The notes under the pieces are model-generated. The model was not told the origin of the DNA. It made no database searches and saw only the letters and a program-made list of their open reading frames with translations. Of a DNA stretch of 35,612 nt, positions 21,204 through 32,369 are shown in pieces. Position 1 is the first letter of the stretch, and each line of letters starts with the position of its first letter. This DNA comes from Saksenaea vasiformis B4078. Taxonomy: Eukaryota; Mucoromycota; Mucoromycetes; Mucorales; Saksenaeaceae. The position numbers and the translations under genes are program-made. Where the stretch lies: positions 1-35,612 of the forward strand of contig JNDT01001259.1 of the NCBI GenBank assembly GCA_000697055.1, read 5' to 3'.

Positions 21204-22532
21204 ATGCCGAGAGATGCGCCATTGGATATTGCCTCACCATTGGTCAGGACTATTGAGTCTCAAGTAATGCCAGACTTATTAACGCCGTTTCTGGATCGTA
21301 TATTCCTGTACTTGAGTCGATCCGATATCGTCCACGTTGCACTGGTCTGCAAAGCCTGGTCGACTCCTGCCATTCGACTTATATGGTCATCGCTCAAATT
21401 TGTACGAGATCGACAATTTGAGCGCGCATTTACCATCATGTCTCGACGTACCGCCACCCATCCCTATGGTAGGTATGTCAAACATGTCGATCTTACCCAC
21501 GCCGAACGAGAGTTCCAGGTGAGCCCAAACACCATTCTTCTCGTCACGTCACTTTGTCCCAATATCGAATCTATCTCTATCACCTTTCCAAATACCCGGC
21601 CTGTTGCACAGCATGCGCCTGCCTTTCCTCTTCCTATCAGACGAACGGCTGGTGCCTTACCTCCATTACCACCACCCGCTGCTGCTGCTGTTGCTACTAC
21701 TACTTCTTCTAATCGACAACCTCCCCCCGCCACCTGGTTTAGTCAACCCCTCCCTCTTGCCCATTTTGCACATAATTGCTCAAGGTTAAATTCTATCCGT
21801 CTCATCTCTTATTCTCCACAAAGAGACGATACCGTATACGAGATGGCGAAATATCTGCGCTCAGGCAGCCTAGACACCATCGTTTTTTCCGGTTGTACCA
21901 CTCTGCAAAGTTCCACCTTGTGCAAACTCGCCATGACCAATCCTCAACTTCGCCACATTGAAATCACAGGCAGTGCCGTGAGTGACTCCAGTGTCACCAC
22001 CATTGCCAGCCGGTGTGGTGCACGTCTAGAACATCTCATCATAGGAAATGCACACAATCTCACAGACACCTCATTACTTTATATTGCTAGAGCGTGCACA
22101 AGGATCCGCGAATTATGCATGTTTGAAAATTCAGAAGCCATATCCGAAAACATCCTCATTGAAATCATCAAAAACTGCCGCACGCTCCGAATACTTAGTC
22201 TGGGAAATGCACGATGTCTAGGTGTCTCCTTTTTCAATACGGCCATTGAACGCATCGAAAACGAACTGATAGCCATTCGTCATCGAACATTGGATCCTTC
22301 TTCAGGCTTGCAGCGCATATGCCTAGGAAAACTTCGTCGAGATGTAATTCAGAGCGAACCGGTAATGAGACTGAATGGATTAAGTTCAACCGAAGACGAC
22401 CAAGATGACTCGGACGACGAAGACTCTCACTCAAGTCACTCCTCATCATCTAGAGGAAACATACCGTTTATAAAAACCGACAGAGTCATTAGAGGGAGTT
22501 CTATATGGTGGCAACGAAGGCTGCCCTCGTAG
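21204..22532 (+). CDS. F-box protein with Cys-containing LRRs, 442 residues
   Basis: Likely the substrate-recognition subunit of an SCF ubiquitin ligase. An intronless frame from the first ATG at 21204. The F-box is near the N-terminus (LTPFLDRIFLYLSRSDIVHV, then ALVCKAWSTPAIRLIW), beginning at about residue 26. A Pro/Ala/Thr low-complexity loop follows (ALPPLPPPAAAAVATTT), then leucine-rich repeats of the Cys type: LDTIVFSGCTTLQSSTLCKL, LRHIEITGSAVSDSSVTTIA, LEHLIIGNAHNLTDTSLLYI, RILSLGNARCLGVSFFN. The C-terminus is acidic and Ser/His-rich (DDQDDSDDEDSHSSHSSSS). A second ATG at 21267, closer to the F-box, could be the true start. Substrate unknown; the Grr1/Amn1-like class is only a resemblance. 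Confidence 0.86.
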   Translation: MPRDAPLDIASPLVRTIESQVMPDLLTPFLDRIFLYLSRSDIVHVALVCKAWSTPAIRLIWSSLKFVRDRQFERAFTIMSRRTATHPYGRYVKHVDLTHAEREFQVSPNTILLVTSLCPNIESISITFPNTRPVAQHAPAFPLPIRRTAGALPPLPPPAAAAVATTTSSNRQPPPATWFSQPLPLAHFAHNCSRLNSIRLISYSPQRDDTVYEMAKYLRSGSLDTIVFSGCTTLQSSTLCKLAMTNPQLRHIEITGSAVSDSSVTTIASRCGARLEHLIIGNAHNLTDTSLLYIARACTRIRELCMFENSEAISENILIEIIKNCRTLRILSLGNARCLGVSFFNTAIERIENELIAIRHRTLDPSSGLQRICLGKLRRDVIQSEPVMRLNGLSSTEDDQDDSDDEDSHSSHSSSSRGNIPFIKTDRVIRGSSIWWQRRLPS

Positions 22533-23054
22533 TTTTTCTTTTCTTTTTTCTTTTTTTTTTCTTTTTCTTTTTTCTGTAATTTAAACCTAATGTTTCTTTT
22601 TCTTTGCTTGATGTGTTTTTTCTTGCTTCAATTTCACTTTTTCTTTTTCCCCCCGCTCATTGGTTCTTTTTCTTTTTTCCTGTACATAGACATCACCCAT
22701 TTTTCTCAATTTTACAATGGTTTGTATAAGAGAGAAGTTGGGATTTTTTAAACACACACACACACTCTCACACAAAAAAAAGACAGCTTTCTTTTTATTG
22801 TTCTTTCTTGCGGTTTTAGATGGTAAAACTGGATGGATTTGTACCCTCTTCTTTTTGCGTGTTCCATTTTTCGATCTGAAAAAAAACATCGAATGTTGTT
22901 GATCAGCGGGAGTCAAATCTTAGGGAAAGACATTTACCCATTCCATAGGACACAAACTATGATATGCTCTCCAGAATTGCTTGCATGGTGCAAAATCCTC
23001 ACCTCGAGCACTAATACACTTATGGTAATCCACATAATTTTGCCAACAGCTATA

Positions 23055-23078
23055 AAGAAGAAGAAGAAGAAGAAGAAG
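23055..23078 (+). repeat. AAG microsatellite
   Basis: Eight tandem AAG units. Confidence 0.95.
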
Positions 23079-23732
23079 GATAACACATCATTTTACTATC
23101 CCGGGAATGCAGCTAAGAAAATAAACTTACTGCTTCGTCTGATTCGTGTTCGGGAACCTACAAAACATTTAATAAATGGTAACAAACAAAAAGCATGCAG
23201 AAACGCGTGCTTGGTTTGCGTTGCGTTGCGTTACGCAGTTGCAGGAGTTAAAGGGGAAGAGGAAACTAGATATTTTACCGAGCATCAAAACCAGCTATAC
23301 AAAACAACAAACAGGTGAGTCTAACTGCGCTAATCCATGACCCTGCCGCCGCCATTCATGAACATCCTCATGCATTACCGGTGCTTAACTTGACAATCGT
23401 TTCAGACATGGTGGTGTAAAAAAGTCACGCGAGATAAACGAGAAGAAAACGAACGCCATGGGATCGTTACAGTTTTGATGTTAAGATTGTCGGAGCCGCT
23501 ATTTTTGGGACATTGAAATATCATGAGAGTTTTGCCTTTTTGTTCTTTTTTTTTTCTTTTCATCGAAAGCAACCCTTTATCTCCTAACCTAGCATGACAG
23601 TTACCAATAGCAGCTAGTAGGACGAACGCATAATGCATGATCTCCGTGTCCTTTTGCGTCACTTTGAATAGATCTCTGTCGCGCGTGTTTCTTTCTTTCT
23701 TTTTTATGCTTTTGCTGAGAATGAATTTCGCC

Positions 23733-23987
23733 CTAGCGGCATAGTTTTTGTCGCCTGAATGAGATCTTCGCGTCGGATGGGACTTTGTTCGCTTTGGAAA
23801 TCCCTCGACAATCCGTAAGATGATGCCTCGGATAAGTATCTGACGCGTCAAAGAGGTGAAAAAGGATACGAATCAGTATTGCATAACTGTTTTTGATAAA
23901 TAAAACAATGACGAACAACAATCCACGACGAATGACATAAACGATGGTCATGAGCTGTAGACGGCTCTTCAATATATCTTGCTCCAT
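23733..23987 (-). CDS. Uncertain small membrane-type ORF, 84 codons
   Basis: Opens at an ATG (23987) with a TATAAG string about 20 bases upstream on the same strand. Residues about 13-45 are strongly hydrophobic (MTIVYVIRRGLLFVIVLFIK) and the C-terminal part is basic and polar. No family is recognised and no codon bias is evident; it may be chance in AT-rich DNA. Confidence 0.2.
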   Translation of the reverse strand: MEQDILKSRLQLMTIVYVIRRGLLFVIVLFIKNSYAILIRILFHLFDASDTYPRHHLTDCRGISKANKVPSDAKISFRRQKLCR

Positions 23988-24290
23988 AATGTACTCTTTC
24001 AGTGCTTATAAGTATAACGAACGTTAGTGATGCCTATATCAAATATTACGTAAAGACATTCGGATTAACACGATGCCACATGCTATCCTGTGAACGCAAA
24101 AAGTTATTAAATAAGCTGCTAGATCGTACTTAAAATAGCCACCGACTATCGAGTTATCAAAACAAAGCGTGTCCATCATGTCTGTCCTCTTCTCTCACTT
24201 GAGTGCCAAGTTGTAGCTTGAGTTAGCTTCCTTTCTTCATGAATGATGTAGCTATAATTCGAGCGTTTTGGCATCCTGGTACGCGGTTTA

Positions 24291-24313
24291 TCTCTCTCTC
24301 TCTCTCTCTCTCT
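24291..24313 (+). repeat. TC microsatellite
   Basis: Eleven tandem TC units. Confidence 0.95.
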
Positions 24314-25860
24314 ATTCAAATAGCAGCGACCATTGGTGTATTCAATCTTATTATTAACCACAGTTGTGATAATAACACTCTCTCCATGTGCCACGCTCTT
24401 AGCAATTGAGTATTTGACAATTGATGTACCTTCCTTTTGATGCTACTTCATTGCCGTAGCTAGTTTGACTCTTTCCTCAATGTGGATGAAAAAAGTTCTA
24501 TCTGTAAAAAAAAAAAGAAATACAAGTAAGATGGTTCAGGATACATTGAGCTACCAATTCATTGCTTCCATCATCATCGTCACTTCTAAACCAGACGCGA
24601 AGAAGGCCTGACATTAGTTCCTTGCAGTTCCGTTCCTGCTGTCCAAATTTCTAATGGAGACTAAAAAGTCCTCGCAAAACCATCATGTCATCTAAAAAGG
24701 AAAAGTGCCGCTGACCTGAATTTCTAACGGAACAAGTACTCCAGCGGGTTTGATCTACACGCGGTGCCTTTTGTGTGCATATGTAACCTTATGCTTGTAG
24801 ATCCGTTAGACATTAAAACACAGAATTGTTTCATCCCCGAGTAAAAAAGCATAAAGAAGTGCCTAACGCTAAATCCAAAAACGCATAGAGACACCGCTTC
24901 TGCAGCAAAAGCAGCTAAACTATTTAACATGCCGAGCATGTCCGTTGGTGTTAACTTTCATTGTTATGGAAGCAACCCACTGGTTTTGTGGCTGTTAAAC
25001 ACGACGAGGAAAACATGAATATCCTCTTGGCCACTGAGGTTGGCATGCTTGGCTGGCCAGGTCTGCTTCGGGGCGGCCACAGCCACAACACATGATCAAC
25101 TAGATTTCTTCGGAGTAGCTACACCATTACCTCGATCTTCAACATGGAGACTTCAAGGAGCGCTGTCCTAACGAGTTGTTACTGATCAGAAGTTGGAGAT
25201 CTAAAATAGTAGTCTAATCGAGATAGAGTACAGCGCTTGCTAGCTGTGCATCGACATTATCTGCAGTTAGATTTACATAGGACGTTTCATGAGGGAATGT
25301 TCTAGATAGCTAGAGAAGGCTTGTGCAGCAAATTAGATGTGTCCGTCTTTCGGGTAACAGTGAGAACCAATCTGGGCAGCCTTTCCATTTTATCATCCGT
25401 TTAACTTTTTCTCGGGTGAAACATATGCGGGTACCACAACGCACCTCATGAGTACGTTTTCCAATTTTCCAGACCATTTGATTTGTTGCGAGCGAAATTC
25501 GAGTCCCAAAATTATCCAAGATTTAATCCAATCTTGTTCACGGGTGCATCTCTATTTATCTGCCAGGTTCTTCAACATGTGGAGTTGATCATCTGCTTAG
25601 ATTAACTTCAGCTACGAAAAATGAACGACGATAAACCTTTTCTAAAGAAGACTTCCCTTTTTCTCTTTTATGAAAAAGGCACAGGGTTTCTGTTCTAAAT
25701 ACCCTGAAGCTAAGGGCTAGCCACTTTTTTTCAGGGCCCTCTGTGTTTCTGAAGCTTAGCTAAACCCAGAACTTAACATTTTTGTTTACGGTTACTACGA
25801 CTAATTTACCCAAAGCGTGGTACATCACCAAATGCTCAAAGTAAAAAGTCTAAGAATCTT

Positions 25861-26223
25861 ATGCAGACTTTCGGAAGCCTACTAATTATTAGGATATTCT
25901 ACGCATCTCCATGCTTTGATATCATAAATAGATGTCCTTTTGAACACGCATCCGGAGCTTTTACTGTTTACCAGATGTATTTTTACGCTAATCTATATAA
26001 ATGTTGCATTAGCAAAGAATCCAAGTTTGTGCTCAGAAAGAGCGAATACGCGGTCATTAGCATATACCTTGGCGACAGATCCATATTCTACCAACTTGAT
26101 CCCTCAACGGACAAAAAATTCATAAAATTGGAGCTCATTATTGCTTTTCTGCCAATGGCGGACCCGCACTGTAGAATACTTGAAGCGATGCAGCGTCTGG
26201 GGTTTTCCTATTGCAGGAAATGA
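25861..26223 (+). CDS. Uncertain hypothetical ORF, 120 codons
   Basis: Begins with ATG and is the longest frame in its gene-poor stretch. Its composition is not low-complexity (for instance KSEYAVISIYLGDRSIFYQL), with several cysteines and tyrosines, but I recognise no motif, and there is no clear promoter or poly(A) signal. It ends about 50 bases before dispersed repeat copy B, so it may be part of a repeat. Confidence 0.2.
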   Translation: MQTFGSLLIIRIFYASPCFDIINRCPFEHASGAFTVYQMYFYANLYKCCISKESKFVLRKSEYAVISIYLGDRSIFYQLDPSTDKKFIKLELIIAFLPMADPHCRILEAMQRLGFSYCRK

Positions 26224-26274
26224 AGGATACCGAACGTATAAGCACATCGACCCATTTTAATGATGGGCGAAAAG

Positions 26275-26600
26275 TATTATCCCAGCCGAGAAAGTACGGG
26301 ACAGAGGTCCTGCACGTTAAATGACAAACATGAGTAATTCTGGAAGTGTGTTCTATCAAAAGTTACATAAGGACGATAGTAAAGAAAACAGAGGCAAAGG
26401 AAAAATAAAAAATTTATGCGTCACTCTAAATCTCATCACACATCGTTATCTAGAGCAAATGTTGCAATTGGACATTGGAACCAATAAATAAGAACATTAA
26501 ACCAATAACCATCAGAAAAATGTACTCTGAATTGATGCCTCTCACGCAAATTTCAAGAACATAGCATGCAAAAGGGATTACATTCGACGTAAAAGTCTAT
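26275..26600 (+). repeat. Dispersed repeat, copy B
   Basis: Diverged partner of about 18960-19335 in the same orientation, with the exact 14-mer at 26468-26481 and matching blocks on both sides. Confidence 0.55.
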
Positions 26601-26840
26601 TTGGAGCTCACGCCTAACAGTTTCAGAACAACATAGAATGATAATAGGAAAAATGCGATATTGATATATTATCCATCTATTTCGAACATCCATTGTTCGA
26701 TAACTTTCTGTGTGAAAAGGACAATGGTCTCTCTGGAGAGCACACGTGAGTCGGTGTGTCCAAGAGGACTGCTTTCTCTATTCAGGAAGAGATCGTGCGG
26801 TGGAAAAAAAAAAAAAAAAGGTTTTACTTTCACTGCGATC

Positions 26841-27632
26841 ATGGTCGAAAAGAAATTGACAAAACGCGAGAAAAAGGCAGCAGCATTCAAGCAACAGAAG
26901 AAAAAGAAGGACCAAGTGATTTCGGAGGAGAATGCTGTTCCAGAATCAGACGTGATCGAGGAAGAAAAGCAAGAGGAGAAGCCTGATCGCAAGCGCCCGG
27001 CCGAAGACAATGAGGAAGATCAGCTCCCGAAAAAGAAGAAGAATAGACGCCCGAAAAAGAAGACGGATGCAGATAAACAGAATAGATTCATTGTTTTTGT
27101 GGGTAGGTTTTGTCTTGTTTCCGTACAGCACGACAAAATCGTTTATACTTTTCCTTAGGTAATTTGCCATATGATACCACGAAGGAGGATTTGGAAAAGC
27201 ATTTCGCAACTGCAGGTGGAATCCGATCTGTACGTCTTTTGACTGACAAACAAACGAAAAAGCCGAAAGGCTTCGCATTTATGGAGTTTGAAACATCAAA
27301 ACATTTACATGTAAGCAATACATGGAACCAACGATGACAACCTTGGTATTGATCGTCCATCTGTAGAAAGCATTAGCTTTCCATCATACTCTATTTAAGA
27401 AGCGACAAATCAATGTAGAACTCACTGCTGGTGGAGGTGGTAGCAAGAGCGAATCGCGCAAGGAAAAGCTGAAGGTTAAGAATGAGCGATTGCAGGAAGA
27501 ACGGGTAAGAAGACAATCAACGAAAACGGAAAAGAGATCAATGTACTGAATTATTCTCATTAGCAAAAAGCTCATGCTGCCAAGGTTGGCAAAACACCCT
27601 CAGAAGAAAACGACGAATCCTCATTCGCATAA
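26841..27632 (+). CDS. NOP6: Nop6-like RRM ribosome-biogenesis protein, 206 residues, 4 exons
   Basis: Nop6 binds pre-rRNA in early 40S assembly in the nucleolus. Exons are 26841-27102, 27159-27310, 27367-27504 and 27564-27632 (621 bases); introns are 56, 56 and 59 bp with GT-AG ends. Residues 1-82 are lysine-rich with acidic patches and nuclear-localisation-type clusters (KKKKNRRPKKK). One RRM spans about 81-155: RNP2 is FIVFVGNLPY and RNP1 is KGFAFMEFE. The tail carries KKRQINVELTAGGGGSKSES and then KEKLKVKNERLQEER, the arrangement I know from yeast Nop6 (INVELTVGGGG). The ATG at 26841 follows a purine run, and the Nop6-like start (KLTKREKKAAAF) comes directly after it. Confidence 0.9.
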
Positions 27633-28342
27633 TTCAATCATTCACTCCTTCTCAACGTACTGTGCCTCATCGTGTATTGTAGTAAACCATCGCAAACAAC
27701 AGTTTCTTTCACTAGCATGTAATAAACGGCTGCTTGAGCAGCAAATAGACGAAGAGACTGTAACCGACTCTCAAGGAATCGCGTATTGCATACACAGCAG
27801 CCATTTGTAGTAGAGAAAATCGCTATTGATATATAGTTTTCGTCGGTGTAATGCATCCTACCCGAGTTACATGTCTAATGTGAACTCTCCACTGCATTCC
27901 TCGAATTGCCTTCCAGTAATAAGCTGTTGTCTTTGGCATATTTGACACATACGTCTTCTGCTAGTTCTTTTTATGAACTAACTCACTGGTAAGAATTATG
28001 CGCCATATTCTTCCAATGCTGCATTCCTATCAGAGATATGGCTCCTTTGTTTCACGTAAAAAATGTTTCAGCTGCCAGGCATACGAAGCGAGGGTACCTC
28101 CAACATAGCAGTACCCATCTATGCATCATCTTTATCTTTCTATATAGCAAACCAAAAAGAAAAAGAAAAAAAGAAAAAGAATCAGGTACAGTGGAGAGCA
28201 GGAATCCTTCTGCATGGTTCTCTCTCGAGCGGGACTGTTTTCTGTGTCCGACGGAAATCTTTCTTCCGGGGCATGGGCAAATGCCCGCGTTTGGTGAACA
28301 CAGAAAAGGACGGGTTACTTTCTCTCCAAACGCCACTCCTCC
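27633..28342. other. Intergenic: NOP6 3' flank and next leader
   Basis: No gene is supported. The second half is the likely promoter and 5' UTR of the four-helix membrane protein; CTATATAGC near 28140 is a possible TATA box. Confidence 0.45.
27721..27726 (+). terminator. Poly(A) signal of the NOP6-like gene
   Basis: AATAAA, 89 bases after the stop. Confidence 0.5.
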
Positions 28343-29112
28343 ATGGTGCAACTCGATCCGTTCCCTCAGTTAACCGAAAAGGTTGGAAAGTCCCTTGGCA
28401 ATCCACGTATTGTCTTATTTACGATCGTGCTTGCCAAAATCTGTCTTGATCGCATCTATTCGTTTGCTAAAGCAAGTATTTCTATTTCTGTGCTTGCGAT
28501 CATCTAGCTAATCTACCATGATAGATTGTGAATCCTAATGCTGCTCTTGACTCTGGAGGGAACGAGACCTTGGATATTCTCGAGTATCATCACCCTCGGA
28601 CTGCTTCTGATATTTATGCATACTTGAGCGCCTACGGACCTAAAGGTCGTCAAGCATATTTATCGCTGCTGATGTACGATAGCGGATTTCTTATTACTCG
28701 TACTGTTCCCATTTGTTTACTTGTGTACTGGGCATTCCGTCGTGCCCCTCAATGGTGTCGCCCAGGTGTTTGGATTCCAATCGCAACAACCGTCGTGGAT
28801 CTTATCGAGAACGCATTGATTTATGTGCTGCTGAAACTTTATCCGCGTCGCGTAACACTTTTGGCACAGGTGGCGACATATGCTATTCAACTAAAATGGA
28901 TTATGCTGTGGGCCACTGTGGCGGTTCTATGCATCGGCTTGTTGGTCGGTATTTATTTTGGTTTCCATGGTTTGCTAGCGGAGAGTGTCCTGCTTGAAAA
29001 TGACAAGAAGGATCGATTGATGGCCAAACGCCATGTCAATGATGCATTGAAACGAGCGGCTGGATCCTCATCTTCAACGGCTACAGCACAACAGAAAAAG
29101 AAGAACATGTAA
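28343..29112 (+). CDS. Four-helix membrane protein with ER-retrieval motif, 238 residues
   Basis: Exons are 28343-28471 (43 codons) and 28525-29112. The 53-bp intron between them begins with GCAAGT and ends ATAG, so it is a GC-AG intron; splicing joins FAK to IVNPNAALDS in frame. Four hydrophobic segments are visible: PRIVLFTIVLAKICLDRIY in exon 1, then around LLMYDSGFLITRTVPICLLV, VWIPIATTVVDLIENALIYV, and the long WIMLWATVAVLCIGLLVGIY. Between helices 1 and 2 is a polar loop (LEYHHPRTASDIYAYLSAYG). The C-terminus is basic and ends K-K-N-M, a fit to the KKxx ER-retrieval signal. I do not recognise a named family. Codon use and length suggest a real conserved gene. The ATG at 28343 is preferred because it starts the frame that splices correctly. 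Confidence 0.78.
28472..28524 (+). other. GC-AG intron
   Basis: The donor is AAA|GCAAGT and the acceptor GATAG, with a CTAAT branch-like element 13 bases before the end. The only in-frame GT alternative would give a 35-bp intron, shorter than every other intron here (44-64 bp). Confidence 0.7.
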
Positions 29113-29153
29113 AACTGCTTAGAGAATTCATGTCTATATTGAACACAGCGAAT

Positions 29154-29159
29154 AATAAA
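29154..29159 (+). terminator. Poly(A) signal of the membrane-protein gene
   Basis: AATAAA, 42 bases after the stop codon. Confidence 0.6.
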
Positions 29160-29344
29160 GAAGGATTATCATGCATGCAAAATCCTCGATTAGACTTTAA
29201 TGATGGATGCAACTCAATTTTTAAAGTGTACGATCGATTGGCTAGATAACGGCCTGTTCCTCTTATACGATCAAGTGGCACCCTAAAACCAGTGTTTGAA
29301 ATACAGTATAACCTTCTAAATTCCCATCAAACACTGATGGCATT

Positions 29345-31142
29345 ATTTGCTGAGAATCTGAGTGGGCTTTTCCAATAACGCGCTGCTTTCGTTTCGACAA
29401 CGAAAACGGGTCTTGATAGCCTTATCAGTCAACCATTTATGGACCTGGCGCCCAAGATTGGCACCAAACAGGTGCATCTCTTCAAAACCAGAGAACGTCG
29501 GACCATGGAACGATCGCAAGAATGCAAAGGGTTGGATCCCTTTATTCCCCCCGTGCCTATTAATATTCTATCCCTAAGTGAACTGTAGATCGCGTAAAGT
29601 ATAACGCATATTCACGCACAGGGCACCCATCAAGGTAATCAAACGTCTCTCTAAGTGCAGACAAGCTATTTGCATTACTTCCAGAATAGTAGCGGTCGTA
29701 TCCCTTTCCAGAAGCACTAAAATAGGATTCGCTCATGATGGAACATATCCTACAACCATAGGTAGAATTATGTCCCTCGTGGCTTCCTAGACACGATGCC
29801 GCCGATATGTCGCCAAACGCGAGCGATACGTGAACTCTGAGTCGAATTTAGCTTCCATCGGGAAGCTTGATAATCATGCCTGCGTTCTCCAGGACTTTAA
29901 CTCCTCGAGTAGTGGAGAGAGAAAGTTAAACATCGTGTTTGTCTTCAAAGATCCTGGGAACATTGCAAGCTGCAGCATATTCTTGTTTTTGTACCTATAA
30001 CGACCAAAAATGAATTATGGTCTGACTATCGTCAATACCTTTCTTCAGCTGTGAGATTAAGAAGAATCACGTTGAGAATCGCCATGCTGATGCTGCACCT
30101 TCGGATTGGCGAAAATCCATCTACAAATAGAGATAATGCGATATCAGATCGGTGCGTGAACAACTCTCTTCGCTTAAGATCAGCAAACATGTCACTGTCA
30201 AAGATATCGCTTCTTATTCTTGCCCCGTTGTTGATTTAATGAGTATTTTGTTAACGTAGGCATATACTACCTTTCATGCTCATTACTGGTATCGGACGAC
30301 TAAGTATCTGTTTCACACACAAGTTGTGGTCGAGTTTCTTCTGTACAAAAGAACGTTGCAAGTTGCGACGAGAGTGGCAGATACTTGGGGTTCTGTTTCG
30401 TGGCGTCTCGATATCTAGGTGCGTGACAGGAAGGACACTGCACTGCGTTATCGAGGAATAGAGCGCAATTGCTCTTGCAGACGTGATACTCCTTGGGCAT
30501 TACTGGGTACATCTTCAGCAATCGCTTTTCTACTAGCCATGGGAAAGCGAATGGCTTTTTCTCTGCAGGACAGATAATCATAATATGCCACATTTTTTAT
30601 CGCTTACTATATTCAGGATCCATCATCACAGTGTTCAGAAACACCACAAGCTTTTCATTATTTGCTCTGGGTACACCACTTTCCTGCATTATTTGATATA
30701 AAGCAAAATTTTTCTTTTCCTCCTTATCCGTGAAGCTGTATTCTGGGATTTGAAACTCGTATGGACTCGTGCCATCGTTTGGCCCATCTGGATATTCCGA
30801 GGCAGTAGCTTCATCAAATTGATCCAAATCTTCGCGATAGCGAGAAGCATTTGAATCAGAATCGCTGCCAAATAGGTAATCGTTGGGGCCTTCCACTGCC
30901 TCTGGCATATTTTCGTCGGTTATCATAGATGGCATATAATCATATTCCCAATCTTTGTCAGTATCCATATCGTTATCGTGTTCAACAAGAGGAGTCTCAT
31001 CCAAAGGATCTGTCGAACAATCTAACTTTTCCACTTCTCCTGAAAAGCACTCTTGGACGTGGTTATCATACAGATCAACACTCCAGTGCAGCTGGCAAAG
31101 CTGACAGAGACTGGTCTTTAGTGAGTACTTGTCGTTTTGCAT
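29345..31142 (-). pseudogene. tnp2 (CACTA/EnSpm-type) transposase, decayed
   Basis: A minus-strand DNA transposase relic. From ATG 31142: a Cys/His finger-like N-terminus (CQLCQL, then HVQEC), an acidic linker, then after a 45-bp intron (30563-30607, GTAAGC/CTGCAG) a second Cys motif (YHVCKSNCALF, CPSCHAPRYRDA, YLPLSSQLATFF). The frame stops at 30300-30302. Further on are tnp2-type blocks: DIFDSDMFADL, SDIALSLFVDGFSP, then across a 44-bp intron (29995-30038) QLAMFPGSLK and FNFLSPLLEEL. A one-base frameshift and a TAA follow, then FGDISAASCLGSHEGHNSTY and CRICS. The last recognisable piece is FHGPTFSGFEEMHLFGANLG near 29500; the C-terminal part is missing. Intron signals are kept, so decay looks fairly recent. 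Family assignment rests on the DGF/PG/FL-PL-EL order typical of Transposase_21. Confidence 0.75.
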
Positions 31143-32367
31143 TTTTCTGTTTGATCGGTTTTCTGTTAAACTGTGACAAACGAGCTGATCAAGGGATCAA
31201 AATACAAAGGTAAAGGTTATATATCTCTGGAGATATATTAATCTTTTTCGAGATAAACGAAAAAGCAATGTACTGCATTTTTTATCTCCACAAAATTTAT
31301 GGGGGGTTCTGGGCACTCTATTAGGTACATGATTCTAGTTTTATGCTTCAAAAAGCGCTCAAATAAACTTTTATCAGCAGGACTGAGGAGGCCACAACTG
31401 CAGAGGGACCATCCACCGCCAACAGGCCTCCAAGGTACGGGATTCTAGCTTTATACTTCAAGATAACCATATGGCTTTTACCGACAGGCCTGAGGATCCC
31501 TCACCTACAGAGGAAGCGCCTGCTAACGGAGTGCCTACTGTCCCCATAGAATTATCTCCCACTACGTTTGAATGGAGTTTACTGAAGATTCAAGAAAACC
31601 CGCGATGATATATCCGCAAAGCAGTAACTTATACATTAATTTTCTCGCTTTCTTAACGGCAACCACGAGAGGAGTACTCTAATCGCTATCTTTCCGCGGT
31701 CACCTGAATAAAGAACTTGCGTATAAACGGCTTTCGCATCGAAGCCTTACTTCTGCAGATATAGTGCATGCGCTTTGTGAGCAGAGTTAAATGAGTAAAG
31801 AGCATATTCCGTGCATTGTAAAGGATTATCTGGTGGTGCTAAGTGATTCCATTAATTGACTTTGCATCGCACAGTCTCGTTGCAAAAGTCTACAGCATCT
31901 ATGGAATTTCATTGTCGTTCTTTGACAGTTCTTTGGACACAGAATACATATCCCGGGCTGCACATTTCTTCTTTTAGCGTTCAGTATAAATACTGCTATC
32001 ATACCAATGTCAGACGCCATACTATCATGAAAACGATGTTTGGACACTAACTTAAGCTTACAGTCCCCTATTCGAATCAGGTAAGATACTGCATTTACTT
32101 GTGTCACGGTTTGAGCTCCCAGGCAGGCTTTACATATATATATATATATATATATATCTTATCAGATTTCTGGTCTGATATCCTAGATTACGATCAACGT
32201 GAATGTTTTCCCTCAACGTTTTTGCTCTAATGAATTCATGGGCACCTGTTAAACTCTCTACGTCTGCAACTGCCATGGATGTGTGTGAGTTTCGGGATCA
32301 AGCTTGGTCAATTCAAGAGCGAAACTTAAACACCTTCTTGTTTGCTCGCGTCTGTAACGCCCTTAAA
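31143..32367. other. Non-coding, between transposons
   Basis: No gene is supported. It holds a perfect 9-bp palindrome with a two-base loop (31219-31238), the tnp2 promoter region, and an AT microsatellite. A 93-codon minus frame (32107-31826) is rich in Cys and basic residues but unrecognised; it could be the far side of the interrupted DUF6729-type element, which I cannot show. Confidence 0.4.
32134..32157 (+). repeat. AT microsatellite
   Basis: Twelve tandem AT units. Confidence 0.95.
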
Positions 32368-32369
32368 TA

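Larger units (their letters stand above)
22533..26840. other. Long gene-poor region
   Basis: 4.3 kb with no firmly supported gene. It holds the T-rich 3' flank of the F-box gene, an AAG microsatellite (23055-23078), a TC microsatellite (24291-24313), two weak open frames (listed separately) and dispersed repeat copy B. A frame at 22833-23318 passes through the AAG repeat and looks like chance. Confidence 0.5.

Noticed and set aside
22833..23318. 161-codon plus-strand frame
   Set aside because: Runs through an AAG microsatellite (poly-Lys) and has no motif or promoter signal.
31826..32107. 93-codon minus-strand frame as the exonuclease end of the DUF6729-type protein
   Set aside because: Position would fit, but no exonuclease motif (DxE or similar) is visible, so the link cannot be supported.
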